Assembly: GCF_019112545.1 (NCBI RefSeq)
Contig: NW_025064883.1
Span: 1,857,919 to 1,921,918, forward strand
DNA length: 64,000 nucleotides
Reading direction: 5' to 3'
From: Guyanagaster necrorhizus
Lineage: Eukaryota; Basidiomycota; Agaricomycetes; Agaricales; Physalacriaceae
Each line of letters starts with the position of its first letter. Position 1 is the stretch's first letter. The translations under genes were made by a program, and so were the position numbers. Shown in pieces: positions 11,620 through 21,910 of the stretch. Below the pieces are notes generated by a model, which had not been told where the DNA came from, made no database searches, and saw only the letters and a list, made by a program, of their open reading frames with translations.

Positions 11620-13445
11620 ATAGTATTTAAGTGAGCACAAGACTTCTGCAATCTGTTTACTAAGGAAAGCTTTGACAAACTATCAGAACTAAAGCTCTGA
11701 GATCATGCAATCAAACTCATCTCTAACACTAGTGCCAATCTTGATTGTAAGATGTATAATCTCAGTTTGCTAAAACAAGTCAAACTAGACAAGTTTTTAG
11801 AGGAGAACTTGTTCAGTGAATGAATCAGGCTGTCAAAATCTCCTATAACATCATCTTTCTTTTTTATCAAAAAAAAGGATAACAAACTCTGATCAGTCCA
11901 AGACTACTGAAAACTCAATGAGATGACAATCAAAAATTGCTACTCTCTCTTATTGATTTCTGAATTGATGAACAAGCTGCATGGCACTTAGTATTACTCC
12001 AAACTTGATGTTTGGTGGAGATACAACAATATGCAGATTAAAGAGAGAGATGAATGGAAGACTGCATTTTGAACTACAGACTCTTTGAGCCCACAGTCAT
12101 ATTCTTTAGGCTAACTAACTCTTCTGCAATCTTCTAATAAATGATAAATGACATTTTCAAGAATCTTATTGCTACAGAAAAGATCACAATCTAGTTAGAT
12201 AATATCTTGATCACATTGAAAGATTGGAATAAATACTGATATTTAGTTTGTCAGATACTAGAGCTAATGAGAAAGTATAAGTTGTTCCTTAAAACTAAAA
12301 AATGCAAGTTCAAAGTGCTTGAAACCAAGTATCTCAGAGTGATTATCAGTGAAGAGAGCATCTGGATGGACTCTATCAAGGTGGCAGAGGTAACAGAATA
12401 GCTGAAGCCAACTAAAAAGAAGGAATTGCAGTTTTTTCTTAGATTTACAAACTTTTACCACTGATTTATCTGAGATTACAGCAAGGTTATCTATCTCATG
12501 ACTCAACTCATAGGAAATGCTTCCTGAATCTGAGAAATAGCCTAACAATCTGCATTTGATAACCTGAAGAGGCAATTAGCTGAAGATATGATACTCACAG
12601 TACTAACAGCAAAGAGAAGATTCTGAGTGAAAGCCAACTCAAGTGAGAAAGTGAAAGGAGCAGTGCTCTTGCAGAAACAGGATGGGAAATGGCAACCTAT
12701 TGCATTTCTCTCAAAGGCACTAACTACTACTGAATATAATTATGAGATTTATGACAAAAAACTCTTAGCTATCATATTAGCACTTGCCAAATAGAGACAT
12801 TATCTGATTAAAGCCATTCACATCTTTAAAGTCTAGACTGATCACTATAGAAACTCAACTAATGGCAAGTCTACTGGGTTACTGAGCTCATACAATATCA
12901 ATACACTCTATATTATAAGGCAGAGACAGTGAACAAGAAAGCCAATCTATTGAGTTATAGATCCAATCATAACCAGAAAGAGAAGGACAATAACAGAGTA
13001 ACACTCTTAAAGTCAGAACACTTCTGTACTATAATCATGCCAATAGAAGAGAAAGTCTATGAGTGAATTAAGAGTGTAATATAATGAATGGAATTATAGA
13101 ATCAGTGAATTACTCTCTCCATTAATTACAAGTGGAGTATAATTAAGTCAGGAGATTTGATTTACTATGACAATCAAATCTATATTCCTTATGACCATAC
13201 TGTCTGAAAGAAGGTTATTGCTATGTCTTATAATCACATCACTGCAGGACATTCAGAGATTGCAAAAATAAAAGAGCTTATATTAAGAGAATACTGATGG
13301 TCAAAAATGAAGCAGAATATTGAGAAATATATTAAGAGGTGTGAAACTTATCAGCAAACTAAGTCAAATATGCAGATATAAGCTATCTCACTTTATCCAA
13401 ATGAGGTTTCTATAGAACCATAGACCCACATCCCAGTCAACATTA
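11620..13445 (+). pseudogene. Pol fragment C, RT to integrase (continuation after B)
   Basis: Resumes the pol interrupted at 3570, after the duplicated ATAGT. Readable parts: KESFDKL near 11660; RT with SPITSSFFFIKKKD near 11840 and FLKTKKCKF near 12290; the usual YLDD is degraded to a stop plus LDN near 12190; RNase H with FRVKANSSEKVKGAVLLQKQDGKWQ near 12620; integrase zinc finger near 13240-13360. The match ends abruptly near 13445 inside integrase (ETHIPVNI region). There is no GPY, chromodomain or 3' LTR. It is heavily decayed, with almost no CpG. Confidence 0.8.
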
Positions 13446-15445
13446 AAGAGAATCTGAGTGTATGCAAGGTGAAAACAGATACAGTAGAGCATTATCCACT
13501 GACCACACTCATACCAACACACACACAAAACTCTTAGTTTATGGGAGGATTATAATGCAATAAAAGTAGTAATCAACAAATATAATTGTCTTCTTCAATG
13601 AGATCATAGTGCATGAACAGTAATAGCATGCTTACAATAGTCTGAGGTCTCTTTAAGTCTGAAAGCTTTTCATTTTATCAAAACAAGAGGTGGCAATAGG
13701 TGTTGCCAGGCCTCAAGGCAAAGGGTACTGCAGCTCAATACAATACATCAAAACACTCTCACAAAACTCTCCAAAAAGTCTTAAGCACAGCTCAGATCAA
13801 CTTAAAATCCCTAACACATATATACACAATACACAACTCAAAGCCTTATGCTTTAAGTAAAAACCAATCACAAACATGTCCACAAGTGCTAAAGAGCACA
13901 GATCTCTGTTCATAAGTTTCCAAACTGATCATAGACCTACAGGATTCAAACCTATATGATCCAGAGATGCAAAACACAATAAACACTATTTGACAGACCA
14001 AAGGGTTTGAACTTCTGCCAATCTGTAAAAATAACACAAAAGTGCACACTAATCAAGCCAAAGGGTTTGAACCTTTGCTACCTGTAGCACCATGCATCAC
14101 AAATACCTCAAAAACTCAAGATAATGCCCTTCAGACACTGCTCTCTTATTCTCAGATTAGAGTGTGATCCAAAATCTCTTATCAAACTGGATTCAAATCC
14201 TTTGCAAGCTTTGATACTTCATTTAGTTCTCACAGCCCTCTCAAGGATATTTAATAATATGTTTATTCTCTTGCCCAAAGTTACAAACCCAAACCCAGAG
14301 CTAGAGTGCAAGGCTTTCTATGTCTAATACACTACAACTGTGAGGGTTGAAAACTTCTTCTTCTACTCATATAATACAGTATTTAAATACTCTACTATGA
14401 TACTTACTAATACAATCCTACTATGGTATCTTCAAAGCATAAGACTTCATGCCAGATCTCATAGGTATTATTTGTATGCATATTGCAGTTGTTATGCTTA
14501 TTCTCTTCTGGGCCAAGACTGTACAATGTTTCCTTGCTAGCTGATCTCAGCTAGCTGGCCTAGCCAGATTTGCTCACTTTCTTATTTCCTTAGTGACATA
14601 TCCCTGACAGCAGTAGACTGTTCTGGATCCCTGAAGTTATCTTCCATGTCTGGAGTCAGCCACAATAGTTATGTTCTCTTTTTTAGTATCTTGACATTCT
14701 CTCTGGCTTATAAAATGCACTGTTTCTGGCTTGACATGCATTAATTAACTTATCTAATATAGTATGTATTATACCATAGTATGATGCAAAGTCTCTCACT
14801 GTGTTAAGCACACTAAGGCACTATAAGTATGTATGCAAGTCTCTGAGCAGTACATATGCTATTCATCTCTGAAGGTAGTATTTCTCTATTTATTTCTTTA
14901 TTGCCATTATTTTATTTCTCTGTTCAACACTCAGTTATTCAGATATCTTTCTTTGGGTCTCAGTTCTCTGTTTTAAAGCATGTTCCATCAGTGCATCATT
15001 GATCAATATGATCAGGATTGCTGATCACATTTCAATCATATTCTTTTTATTTTTAGTATGCCCTCTTGTAATGGTATTGGCATCTTTAGAGCTAAGTGCT
15101 AGAACCTCACATGCAGTTTAACCCCTCTGGTATTTGTCTGCTATTAGGCCATGCACTCTGCTCCTTGTTACTTTAGTTTAGCCTCATGATGGCTAGGTTT
15201 TTATGTGCTCTTATTTTATTCTCAGTTACATGCTTACTGGACTGAAATGCAGTTTATATATTCTTAATTTTTGCAATTTTACATGTCTGAACATGGAGAG
15301 AGCATGTCATATCCCTCTCACTAAGATCTGGACCTTCCATGGTCCCTTCAGTAGGTGTCCATGTCAGTATTTTAAATATTATAGTGCTAAATTCACTGTT
15401 TTCTGTTAATAACACAACTAATCAACAACAGGATATTCTCTGGTC
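13446..15445. other. Unassigned AT-rich region between C and D
   Basis: No retrotransposon protein domain is visible on either strand. It contains two copies of CCAAAGGGTTTGAAC (13998-14012 and 14058-14072) whose reverse complement looks like a tRNA T-arm/B-box. There are also a CA-rich stretch near 13505-13530 and short open frames without recognisable homology. It is continuous with 33289 onwards once element D is removed, so it may hold the upstream part of the decayed multi-exon gene at 33462-38453 or the lost end of element I. Confidence 0.5.
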
Positions 15446-15450
15446 CACAC

Positions 15451-15989
15451 TATTATGATTTTTCCTATTTTCTCTCTATTTTCCTTCTTTTCTTCTCCTT
15501 TCTCTCAGAAAATGACCCCTATCTTTGCTTAGTCAAGGCACTTAGGCTGGTGCTTAGGACCATGGGAAAGCTTGGTCAGCAACCCAGTTGGTCATTGTCT
15601 TATCGAATGGCTGTGTGCTGTGAAGGGAGAGACAATACTCCTTTTGTCACTAAACAGCAGTAACAGCAATAACAACAGTCCACCAGACAACAGCCTTTGT
15701 GGAGAGCCTGGCAACAGCAGGGGTAACAGCTCTACAACAGACAGCAGCGTTTTGTGAACATTTATTTATAGCATGATAACAGAACAGTATATAAGTAGTA
15801 TAGCTCTCACTGTAATACCCCAGCTTCAAGCTAAAGTTTATTCTCTACTATCCTGTCTTGAGCAACTTGCAAATGTCTTGGTCACACACCTCTGTTAACA
15901 CATCAGTGAACTCAGTCAGACATACCTGAAGTGCGAGGTACTGAACTGTTTATCACATGTTAATAGTCACATAGAGTTTGGGCTTAACA
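15451..15989 (+). repeat. 5' LTR of element D
   Basis: 539 bp, TATTATGA to GCTTAACA. It includes a CAACAG-rich tract near 15655-15745 and a TATA box at 15788. Confidence 0.92.
15788..15834 (+). promoter_or_regulatory. TATA box and self-primer site, D 5' LTR
   Basis: TATATAAG at 15788-15795 and AGCTTCAAGCTAA at 15822-15834, again 34 nt apart. The latter pairs with the D PBS except for one CpG-type difference. Confidence 0.65.
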
Positions 15990-15990
15990 A

Positions 15991-16003
15991 TTAGCTCGAA
16001 GCT
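15991..16003 (+). other. Primer-binding site of D (self-priming type)
   Basis: TTAGCTCGAAGCT, 1 nt after the LTR, identical to the PBS of element A at 40294-40306. Confidence 0.75.
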
Positions 16004-16045
16004 TCTTGCTTTCCTTTCTCAGGCCCAACTGTGGTGAGAAACTGA

Positions 16046-17302
16046 ATACTCCCTGCCTTAAATCTGTCTGATCCAAACTTTACTCATGAGTTCTTCGAAC
16101 TCTTAGCTTCTATCATTGGAACCTTGATTGGTTTATTGGTGATCATACAGCTTTGCCATAGATGCCAATCTATTACCACCTGGGCCATTCAGCACTACCA
16201 AGAATTCCAATGCATTCATACAATCCTTCGAAATGTCATGCCAGACCTCCCCCTTCACGACATCCCTGCCTCTGTCCGAAACTCCATCTGACATCCCGAA
16301 GAAACAGAAGACGAGCCTGGGTGCTCGACTGAAAGGCATTCTAGGGAAGAGAAGGAGCAGCAGCGGCAACATGAGTATCCCCCAAGACCTCTATTGGCAA
16401 TCGTCCGAGACCCTGGAAACCCTTGGGCTACAGGGTTTCAATGAACCTGACCTGACACCCCCATCCCCTCCTCTGAGCACAGCATCACTGCATCAAGAAC
16501 AACCATCGCCCAGTCTGGAATTAGGCGCTGGGCTAGAGACTCCCTGGATGCCATTCAGATGGCTCCAGACACCAGAAGTACCACAAGGAGCAGTGGAAGG
16601 GGGACAAGAGTCAGTAGTCCCAACCCCTTCTTTGATGACACCAACAGAGATGAGGTCCACTACTGGCAAGCAGCGTCAAGAGCAGCCAGTAGACTGGAAC
16701 AGGAGCGAGGAGGAGTCCCACACCTACCAAGGCATGGTCCAGTGGTACCAAACCCAATATGGCCGACCCCTCAGTCCCTTGCTGAGTTCATCAATGCTCT
16801 CAACTCTCTGTTCTGGGAACTTGCCACTCCCGCCAGCAGCCCCAACCCCTGGACAAGACCAATTGCTGAGGTCATCAATGCCGATGACTACCATCACTGG
16901 CAGTCACCATTCCTCGACGACAACCACCCACTATCATATGGGACAGACACCGTCGCCAAAACTGACGATATCCCCATCCAGGGAGATAGGATACCATCAG
17001 ACTTCAGAACAATCGGGGGTGACAATGAGCATATTGACCCCACCAGAGACCTCAAAAGGGTCCTTGACAGACCAATCGCTGCCCTCTTCCTTCATCTCTG
17101 GTTTTACAGAAACTTCTGCTGGTATCGCAGAGCAGTAGTGCCGCCAGCAGAAGGAGAAGAGGAGCAGCCCAACCGGGAGCCTACTCTTCGACCCAGATCC
17201 AATGACACTGAGTCAAGTACTCAGCCCCGACCTACCCATCCTGGGAACCTTTGGCCAGCAAAGCAGTTCCCTCCTCAAGGGGACCACCGACAAGGGGGCT
17301 GA
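16046..17302 (+). pseudogene. ORF1 of element D (Gag-upstream protein with hydrophobic segment)
   Basis: A 419-codon frame that stays in one phase to TGA at 17300-17302. The expected start codon has become ATA (16046), and three in-frame stops lie in the first third. About 15 residues in is a hydrophobic helix-like stretch (FFELLASIIGTL then IGLLVIIQLC), followed by HYQEFQ and a region rich in Pro, Ser and charged residues. RDSLDAIQMA (near 16535) and the C-terminal WPAKQFPPQG are shared with the ORF1 of A and B. The last 101 nt overlap gag, which starts at ATG 17202 in the +1 frame. I do not recognise the protein. One predicted membrane span suggests a membrane-attached accessory or matrix-like protein; that is inference. 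Confidence 0.65.
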
Positions 17303-17673
17303 AGGGGACGACGAGGCTGAGGAGGAGGACCAAGGGGGCCGAGCAGTGGACCCCATCCTTGAGTGGGGAAGTATCGTCAGTATAACCATGCGCCAAGAAC
17401 AGGAGAAGAAGTGACTGGAATGAGAGGCGCAGGAGGAGGAGTTTATTCGGCTATACCAAGAGCAGGTAGCCAAATTATGGAAGGATGATCGCTGGCTGTG
17501 ATCGTCCCTGGGGCGAAGGTATACTGCTGCCAATCCTGTTGAGCAGGAGGAGATTTTACAGTATGCTGCAACTGAGTGTGCTATTTTTAATTTCAATCAA
17601 TGCTTCTTACATTATCAGATGATGGTGATGCCACCATATCGACCAAGGTTCAGCAAATGGGAAGCACCGATGC
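17202..17673 (+). pseudogene. Gag of element D, N-terminal part
   Basis: The start codon ATG 17202 (MTLSQVLSP) lies inside the end of ORF1. An acidic tract follows (DKGAEGDDEAEEEDQGG, about 17290-17340), then stops at 17413 and nearby, and the conserved EEILQYA motif (A has EKILQYA). At 17674 element E1 interrupts the frame; the codons resume at 23887 after the duplicated GATGC. The acidic N-terminus plus EEILQYA are shared by A, B and D, supporting this as the true gag start rather than the upstream ORF1 frame. Confidence 0.65.
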
Positions 17674-18165
17674 TGTTAGGAACGTGCCAATCGAGTGGGC
17701 TTGAGTGCACGCGCGGAGTCCGGTGGAGTGCATGGGCATTGACGAAGCTATTGGCAATGTCACCCTTGAGTTGGAGCCCAAGGATCTGGATGGACAGAAC
17801 TCCGTTCTGTCAGAGAAGTGAACAGGAGTATCCTTCAGAGCGGAATCTGACGGATGAGATAGGGAGGAGTGAGTATGAAGTGTAGATGGCTTATCCAAGT
17901 TGATATTCGAACTGAGTAGTTACGGTGATATACACGGCTTTATATACTAATGGTAGCTAATTCCAAGTCAGGTTCCATTGGGTTCCAGTGTGAATATTCG
18001 CTACCGAGTTCAGGGTCTAGATATTACAGTGTGAAATACAGATGTGAAATGATAATGGTGAAATGAAATTAGTAGGTAATGGGAAGCGGCCAGAGTCCGG
18101 TGGGTAGCGTGATAGAATTCATGGTTGGTTGAGGTGACACAGAGGCCGGCGGCATGCGCATAACA
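17674..18165 (-). repeat. 3' LTR of E1
   Basis: 492 bp. On the plus strand it reads TGTTAGGAACG to GCATAACA. It is followed on the plus strand by the C-rich complement of the purine tract (18166-18180). Confidence 0.93.
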
Positions 18166-18288
18166 GTATCCCCCCCTTAGCGTTCTTGCCCTCAAGAGCG
18201 CTGATCCCGATGGCCGGTGGGGCCACATGGAGGATTGTTGGTGGCCATGGGAGTTTTGTATCTTGATCTGAAACCACCATCATTGCCT

Positions 18289-19545
18289 ATGTCATCGCTC
18301 GCCACGTATCGTCACTCACGCACTCCCGAGCCTCTGGTGAGGGGATCCACCCCCGATGGCCCTGAAGAGGCCAAGGAATTGTTTCATCTAGAATGGGAGG
18401 CCACAGAGGAAGAATACACGGAGGCCGTGGAGAGTCATTTGGAATGGCAAAGGGAGCAAGAGCGGGAGGAAAGGGTCCGGGCAGACCATGTGGCTCGGGA
18501 GGCATGGAAAAAGGAGCAGAAGGAGGAATTGGAGAGGAAGAGGGAGGAGGTTCGGCAAGCCACGGAGAGGCGGGCTAAGGAGGCAGAGGAGGCATTGAGA
18601 GAGGTGGCTCGGAGGGTGGCTGAGGAGAGGGAGGCCGCGGAGGCGGCAGCGAGGGCTGAGGCTGAGGAGGTAGAGCCAGAGGGGATGGTTATGGAGGATG
18701 GGTTGCTGATGACCCCCACGGAGGCCACTGATTTTCAGCTGTGTCAAGTTTTGGCGGAACGGTATGGTCCTGGCCCTGGTCTTCGCTTCAAGAAGGTGAC
18801 TCACCATATGCCTCCAGAGTCTGATGATGAGCAGGCAGAGGGGACTGAGGGGGACGATGAGTCCAAGGAATCTGAGGGGACCCTGGAGAGGAGGAAGAGG
18901 GTGTGGGAGAGGAAGAGAAGGGCAGCGGTTCCGGCGGAGAAGGGACGTAAACGCAAGTTCAGGTCGAGGGGCATAGTGGATGACAGTGAGACAGAGGTGA
19001 TCGTTAGCCCCAAAAAGCGGGCGAAGTTGGAAGTGGCAGGGCTGGCGGAGGGCGAAGAATTGTTGGATGGTGAAAGTAAGTGTCTTCGTTTTCTTCCATG
19101 GCTTAACTTAGCTTTTGTTTTCAGGGAGTTGTGTGCGTTGTCGTCAAGATGGCGCACGGTGTTATGCATGACTGGTAACCGAAGGCGCCGGTCGAGGGCG
19201 GACTTGCTCTTGCTGCAAGGTCAAGAAAACCACCTGTTCGTTCAACAAGGGCATCACCGCGAGTGAGGTGATCAGCAGTGTGGAGGTCTCCGCCGGTCTC
19301 CACCAACTCTCAAAATTGATACACAAGTTGATGCGTCGCGTGGATGAGTTGGCAGACGAGGTGGCGGATGTTCATGGTACTGTGGCAGGTCTTCAAGATG
19401 ACTATGGTTCCGATGATATGTCGTCTCCTTCGGAGCTGTTTTCGGAGTCCGAGGTGGAGGCCTGGAAGAAGGCCCGACTGATTTTCAAGGATGAGAGGGA
19501 TCAGGAGGTGGAGGATCTTTGGGAGGTGCTGTTGAAGGGGCTGGA
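18289..19545 (+). CDS. Antisense accessory gene: acidic coiled-coil protein with cysteine cluster
   Basis: Plus-strand gene inside E1, opposite in direction to gag-pol. The likely start is ATG 18289 (MSSLATYRHS), because this part is conserved in E2; an in-frame start at 18217 is possible. Residues about 25-130 are rich in Glu, Arg, Lys and Ala (coiled-coil like). A second acidic/basic part (DDEQAEGTEGDDES, then KRVWERKRR and KKRAK) suggests a nuclear protein. A 49-nt GT-AG intron (19076-19124) must be removed to enter exon 2, which encodes CVRCRQDGARC, later CSCCKVKKTTC, and then a helical acidic segment (LHQLSKLIHKLMRRVDELAD) running into the N gap. A TGA at 19169-19171 breaks this copy; E2 has a Cys codon there. 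The cysteine pattern recalls zinc-binding clusters, but the family is not recognised. Confidence 0.7.
19076..19124 (+). other. Intron of the antisense accessory gene
   Basis: 49 nt, GTAAGT donor and TTTTCAG acceptor, with a CTTAAC branch-like site near 19102. Removing it joins two frames that are both conserved in E2, where the intron has the same length and position (51692-51740). Confidence 0.8.
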
Positions 19546-20511
19546 NNNNNNNNNNNNNNNNNNNNNNNNNNNNNNNNNNNNNNNNNNNNNNNNNNNNNNN
19601 NNNNNNNNNNNNNNNNNNNNNNNNNNNNNNNNNNNNNNNNNNNNNNNNNNNNNNNNNNNNNNNNNNNNNNNNNNNNNNNNNNNNNNNNNNNNNNNNNNNN
19701 NNNNNNNNNNNNNNNNNNNNNNNNNNNNNNNNNNNNNNNNNNNNNNNNNNNNNNNNNNNNNNNNNNNNNNNNNNNNNNNNNNNNNNNNNNNNNNNNNNNN
19801 NNNNNNNNNNNNNNNNNNNNNNNNNNNNNNNNNNNNNNNNNNNNNNNNNNNNNNNNNNNNNNNNNNNNNNNNNNNNNNNNNNNNNNNNNNNNNNNNNNNN
19901 NNNNNNNNNNNNNNNNNNNNNNNNNNNNNNNNNNNNNNNNNNNNNNNNNNNNNNNNNNNNNNNNNNNNNNNNNNNNNNNNNNNNNNNNNNNNNNNNNNNN
20001 NNNNNNNNNNNNNNNNNNNNNNNNNNNNNNNNNNNNNNNNNNNNNNNNNNNNNNNNNNNNNNNNNNNNNNNNNNNNNNNNNNNNNNNNNNNNNNNNNNNN
20101 NNNNNNNNNNNNNNNNNNNNNNNNNNNNNNNNNNNNNNNNNNNNNNNNNNNNNNNNNNNNNNNNNNNNNNNNNNNNNNNNNNNNNNNNNNNNNNNNNNNN
20201 NNNNNNNNNNNNNNNNNNNNNNNNNNNNNNNNNNNNNNNNNNNNNNNNNNNNNNNNNNNNNNNNNNNNNNNNNNNNNNNNNNNNNNNNNNNNNNNNNNNN
20301 NNNNNNNNNNNNNNNNNNNNNNNNNNNNNNNNNNNNNNNNNNNNNNNNNNNNNNNNNNNNNNNNNNNNNNNNNNNNNNNNNNNNNNNNNNNNNNNNNNNN
20401 NNNNNNNNNNNNNNNNNNNNNNNNNNNNNNNNNNNNNNNNNNNNNNNNNNNNNNNNNNNNNNNNNNNNNNNNNNNNNNNNNNNNNNNNNNNNNNNNNNNN
20501 NNNNNNNNNNN
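19546..20511. other. Assembly gap (966 N)
   Basis: Unknown bases inside E1. They hide the end of integrase (minus strand) and the 3' end of the antisense gene, so it cannot be seen whether the two overlap. Reading frames through the N run are not evidence of coding. Confidence 0.99.
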
Positions 20512-21910
20512 GAGTTGATGGTGTCATGAGTGGGAATGAAGATGGCTTGCTTGCTAGCTCGGTCTATGACTACTAAGATGGCGGTGAATCCGTTGGAGTC
20601 CGGTAGTTGTTCAATGAAGTCCATGGAAATGGAATCCCATGGCCGTTTGGGAACTGGCAGAGGTTTCAGTAACCCATAGGGGCGGTGTCTGGATGCCTTG
20701 TTGCGCCCACAAACTGTGCAGGACTTAACATAGTGTCGGACATATTCACACATCTTTGGCCAGGTGTAGTTCCGCTGGACTAGTTCTAATGTCCGGTTTT
20801 GACCAAAGTGACTTGCCAAGATGTGGTCATGATTGTTCTGTAGTATACGGAGATGGAGATCATCGGAGTCCGGGATGTGGATGCGGCCTTTGAAGTGAAG
20901 GATGTTGGATTCGTCAATGGACCATTGAGAGGGAGAGGATTCGGAGGCGGCCTTGGCCTGGCGGAGGCCATCAGAGGACATAGCATCAGAGGATTGTGCT
21001 TGTCTGATATCGGTGTGGAGTTTGTCAATATCCATGATGGCACTAGCCCGTAGGGTGGGGCCTTCGAGATAGGTTGCTCGGAGTGATGCGGAGAGTTGTT
21101 CTTGGGTGAACATGGGTCGGAAATTGTGCAGGTTGATTTGGGCATATTGGCTATCCCCCTCTTTAGGGTAGACGTCCCATCATCTAGTGAGTGCATCCGG
21201 TTTCCCACCAAGTTTTCCAGGGTGGAACCGGATTACTAGGTTGAACTGGGATAGGTATTCGGACCAGCGGACCTGTCGGTGGGTTAGAATCTTAGTGGTG
21301 GCGAAGTATTCAAGGTTCTTGTGGTCTGTTACAACATCGATGCAGTCCGCGGAGCCTTCAAGGTAGTGCCGCCAATGTTTAAAGGCTTCAAAAATGGCTA
21401 GAAGCTCTTTGTCATGGGTGTCATAGTTGAGTTCAGCATTGTGGAGGCTCCGGGAGCGGAAAGCGATGGGGTGAATTTCGCCATCTTCAAGATAGATGGA
21501 GAGGATAGCTGCAATTGCATAGTCGGAGGCATCGGTTTCCACCACTATCTTTTGATCGGGGACCCAGTGGGTAAGGATGGGGATGGTTGCTATTTGAGAT
21601 ATACGGCTCCCGATGGAGCCATCAAATAATCGAAGTTGCACACTAGGGATGGTTTTAATGGGGATTTCATTGGCAGTTACATACTTAGTGTCAACAAAGC
21701 AGTGGCTAGAGCCAGAATCAATAAGGGCAAGAAAACGTAGGATGATACAAGTTGGGGAACCATCGGGTTCCGTAGTAGTCGGCAATTCTGCTGAGAGGGG
21801 AATGTGAAAGGAGTGATTGGAAAGGGATGTTGCATTGAGAGTGATGACCTCCGGTGTGCAAATACAGTCGACGCAACCCTGAACTCACACGGAGGGAACA
21901 GGGTTGCTTC
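20512..21910 (-). pseudogene. Pol of E1: protease fused to RNase H, then integrase; RT deleted
   Basis: Minus-strand pol in the -1 frame after gag. Protease with LALIDSGSSHCFVDTKY (near 21720-21665), then after ISQIATIP the frame passes directly, without a shift, to ILTHWVPDQKIVVETDASDYA, the RNase H start. RNase H follows (ELLAIFEAFKHWRHYL, VTDHKNLEYF). A TGA at about 21177-21182 (Arg codon in this position in the family) separates it from integrase: NHDHILASHFG and CTVCGRNKASRH form the HHCC zinc finger, then SMDFIEQLPDS with the first catalytic Asp. The N gap begins before the second Asp. Compared with E3, about 1.3 kb covering the protease C-terminal half and the whole RT is missing. It cannot self-replicate. 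Confidence 0.9.

Noticed and set aside
15572..15757. 60-codon frames within the D LTRs (also 32866-33051)
   Set aside because: Repeat-rich (CAACAG) LTR sequence; no sign of coding.
17650..17898. About 80-codon frames in the E1 LTRs (also minus 23614-23366)
   Set aside because: Both LTRs are copies of each other, so agreement is not conservation; E2 preserves it only partly. Probably leader sequence or a chance uORF.
18400..18660. GGAGGA-rich tract as a satellite or recombination site
   Set aside because: Explained by Glu/Arg/Lys codons of the coiled-coil region; the same pattern is seen, decayed, in E2.
18388..19169. Several open frames on the minus strand opposite the antisense gene of E1
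   Set aside because: Leucine/serine-rich shadows of the Glu/Arg-rich coding strand; not preserved in E2.
19268..21113. Very long frames through 19546-20511
   Set aside because: They run through N bases; only the parts outside the gap carry information.
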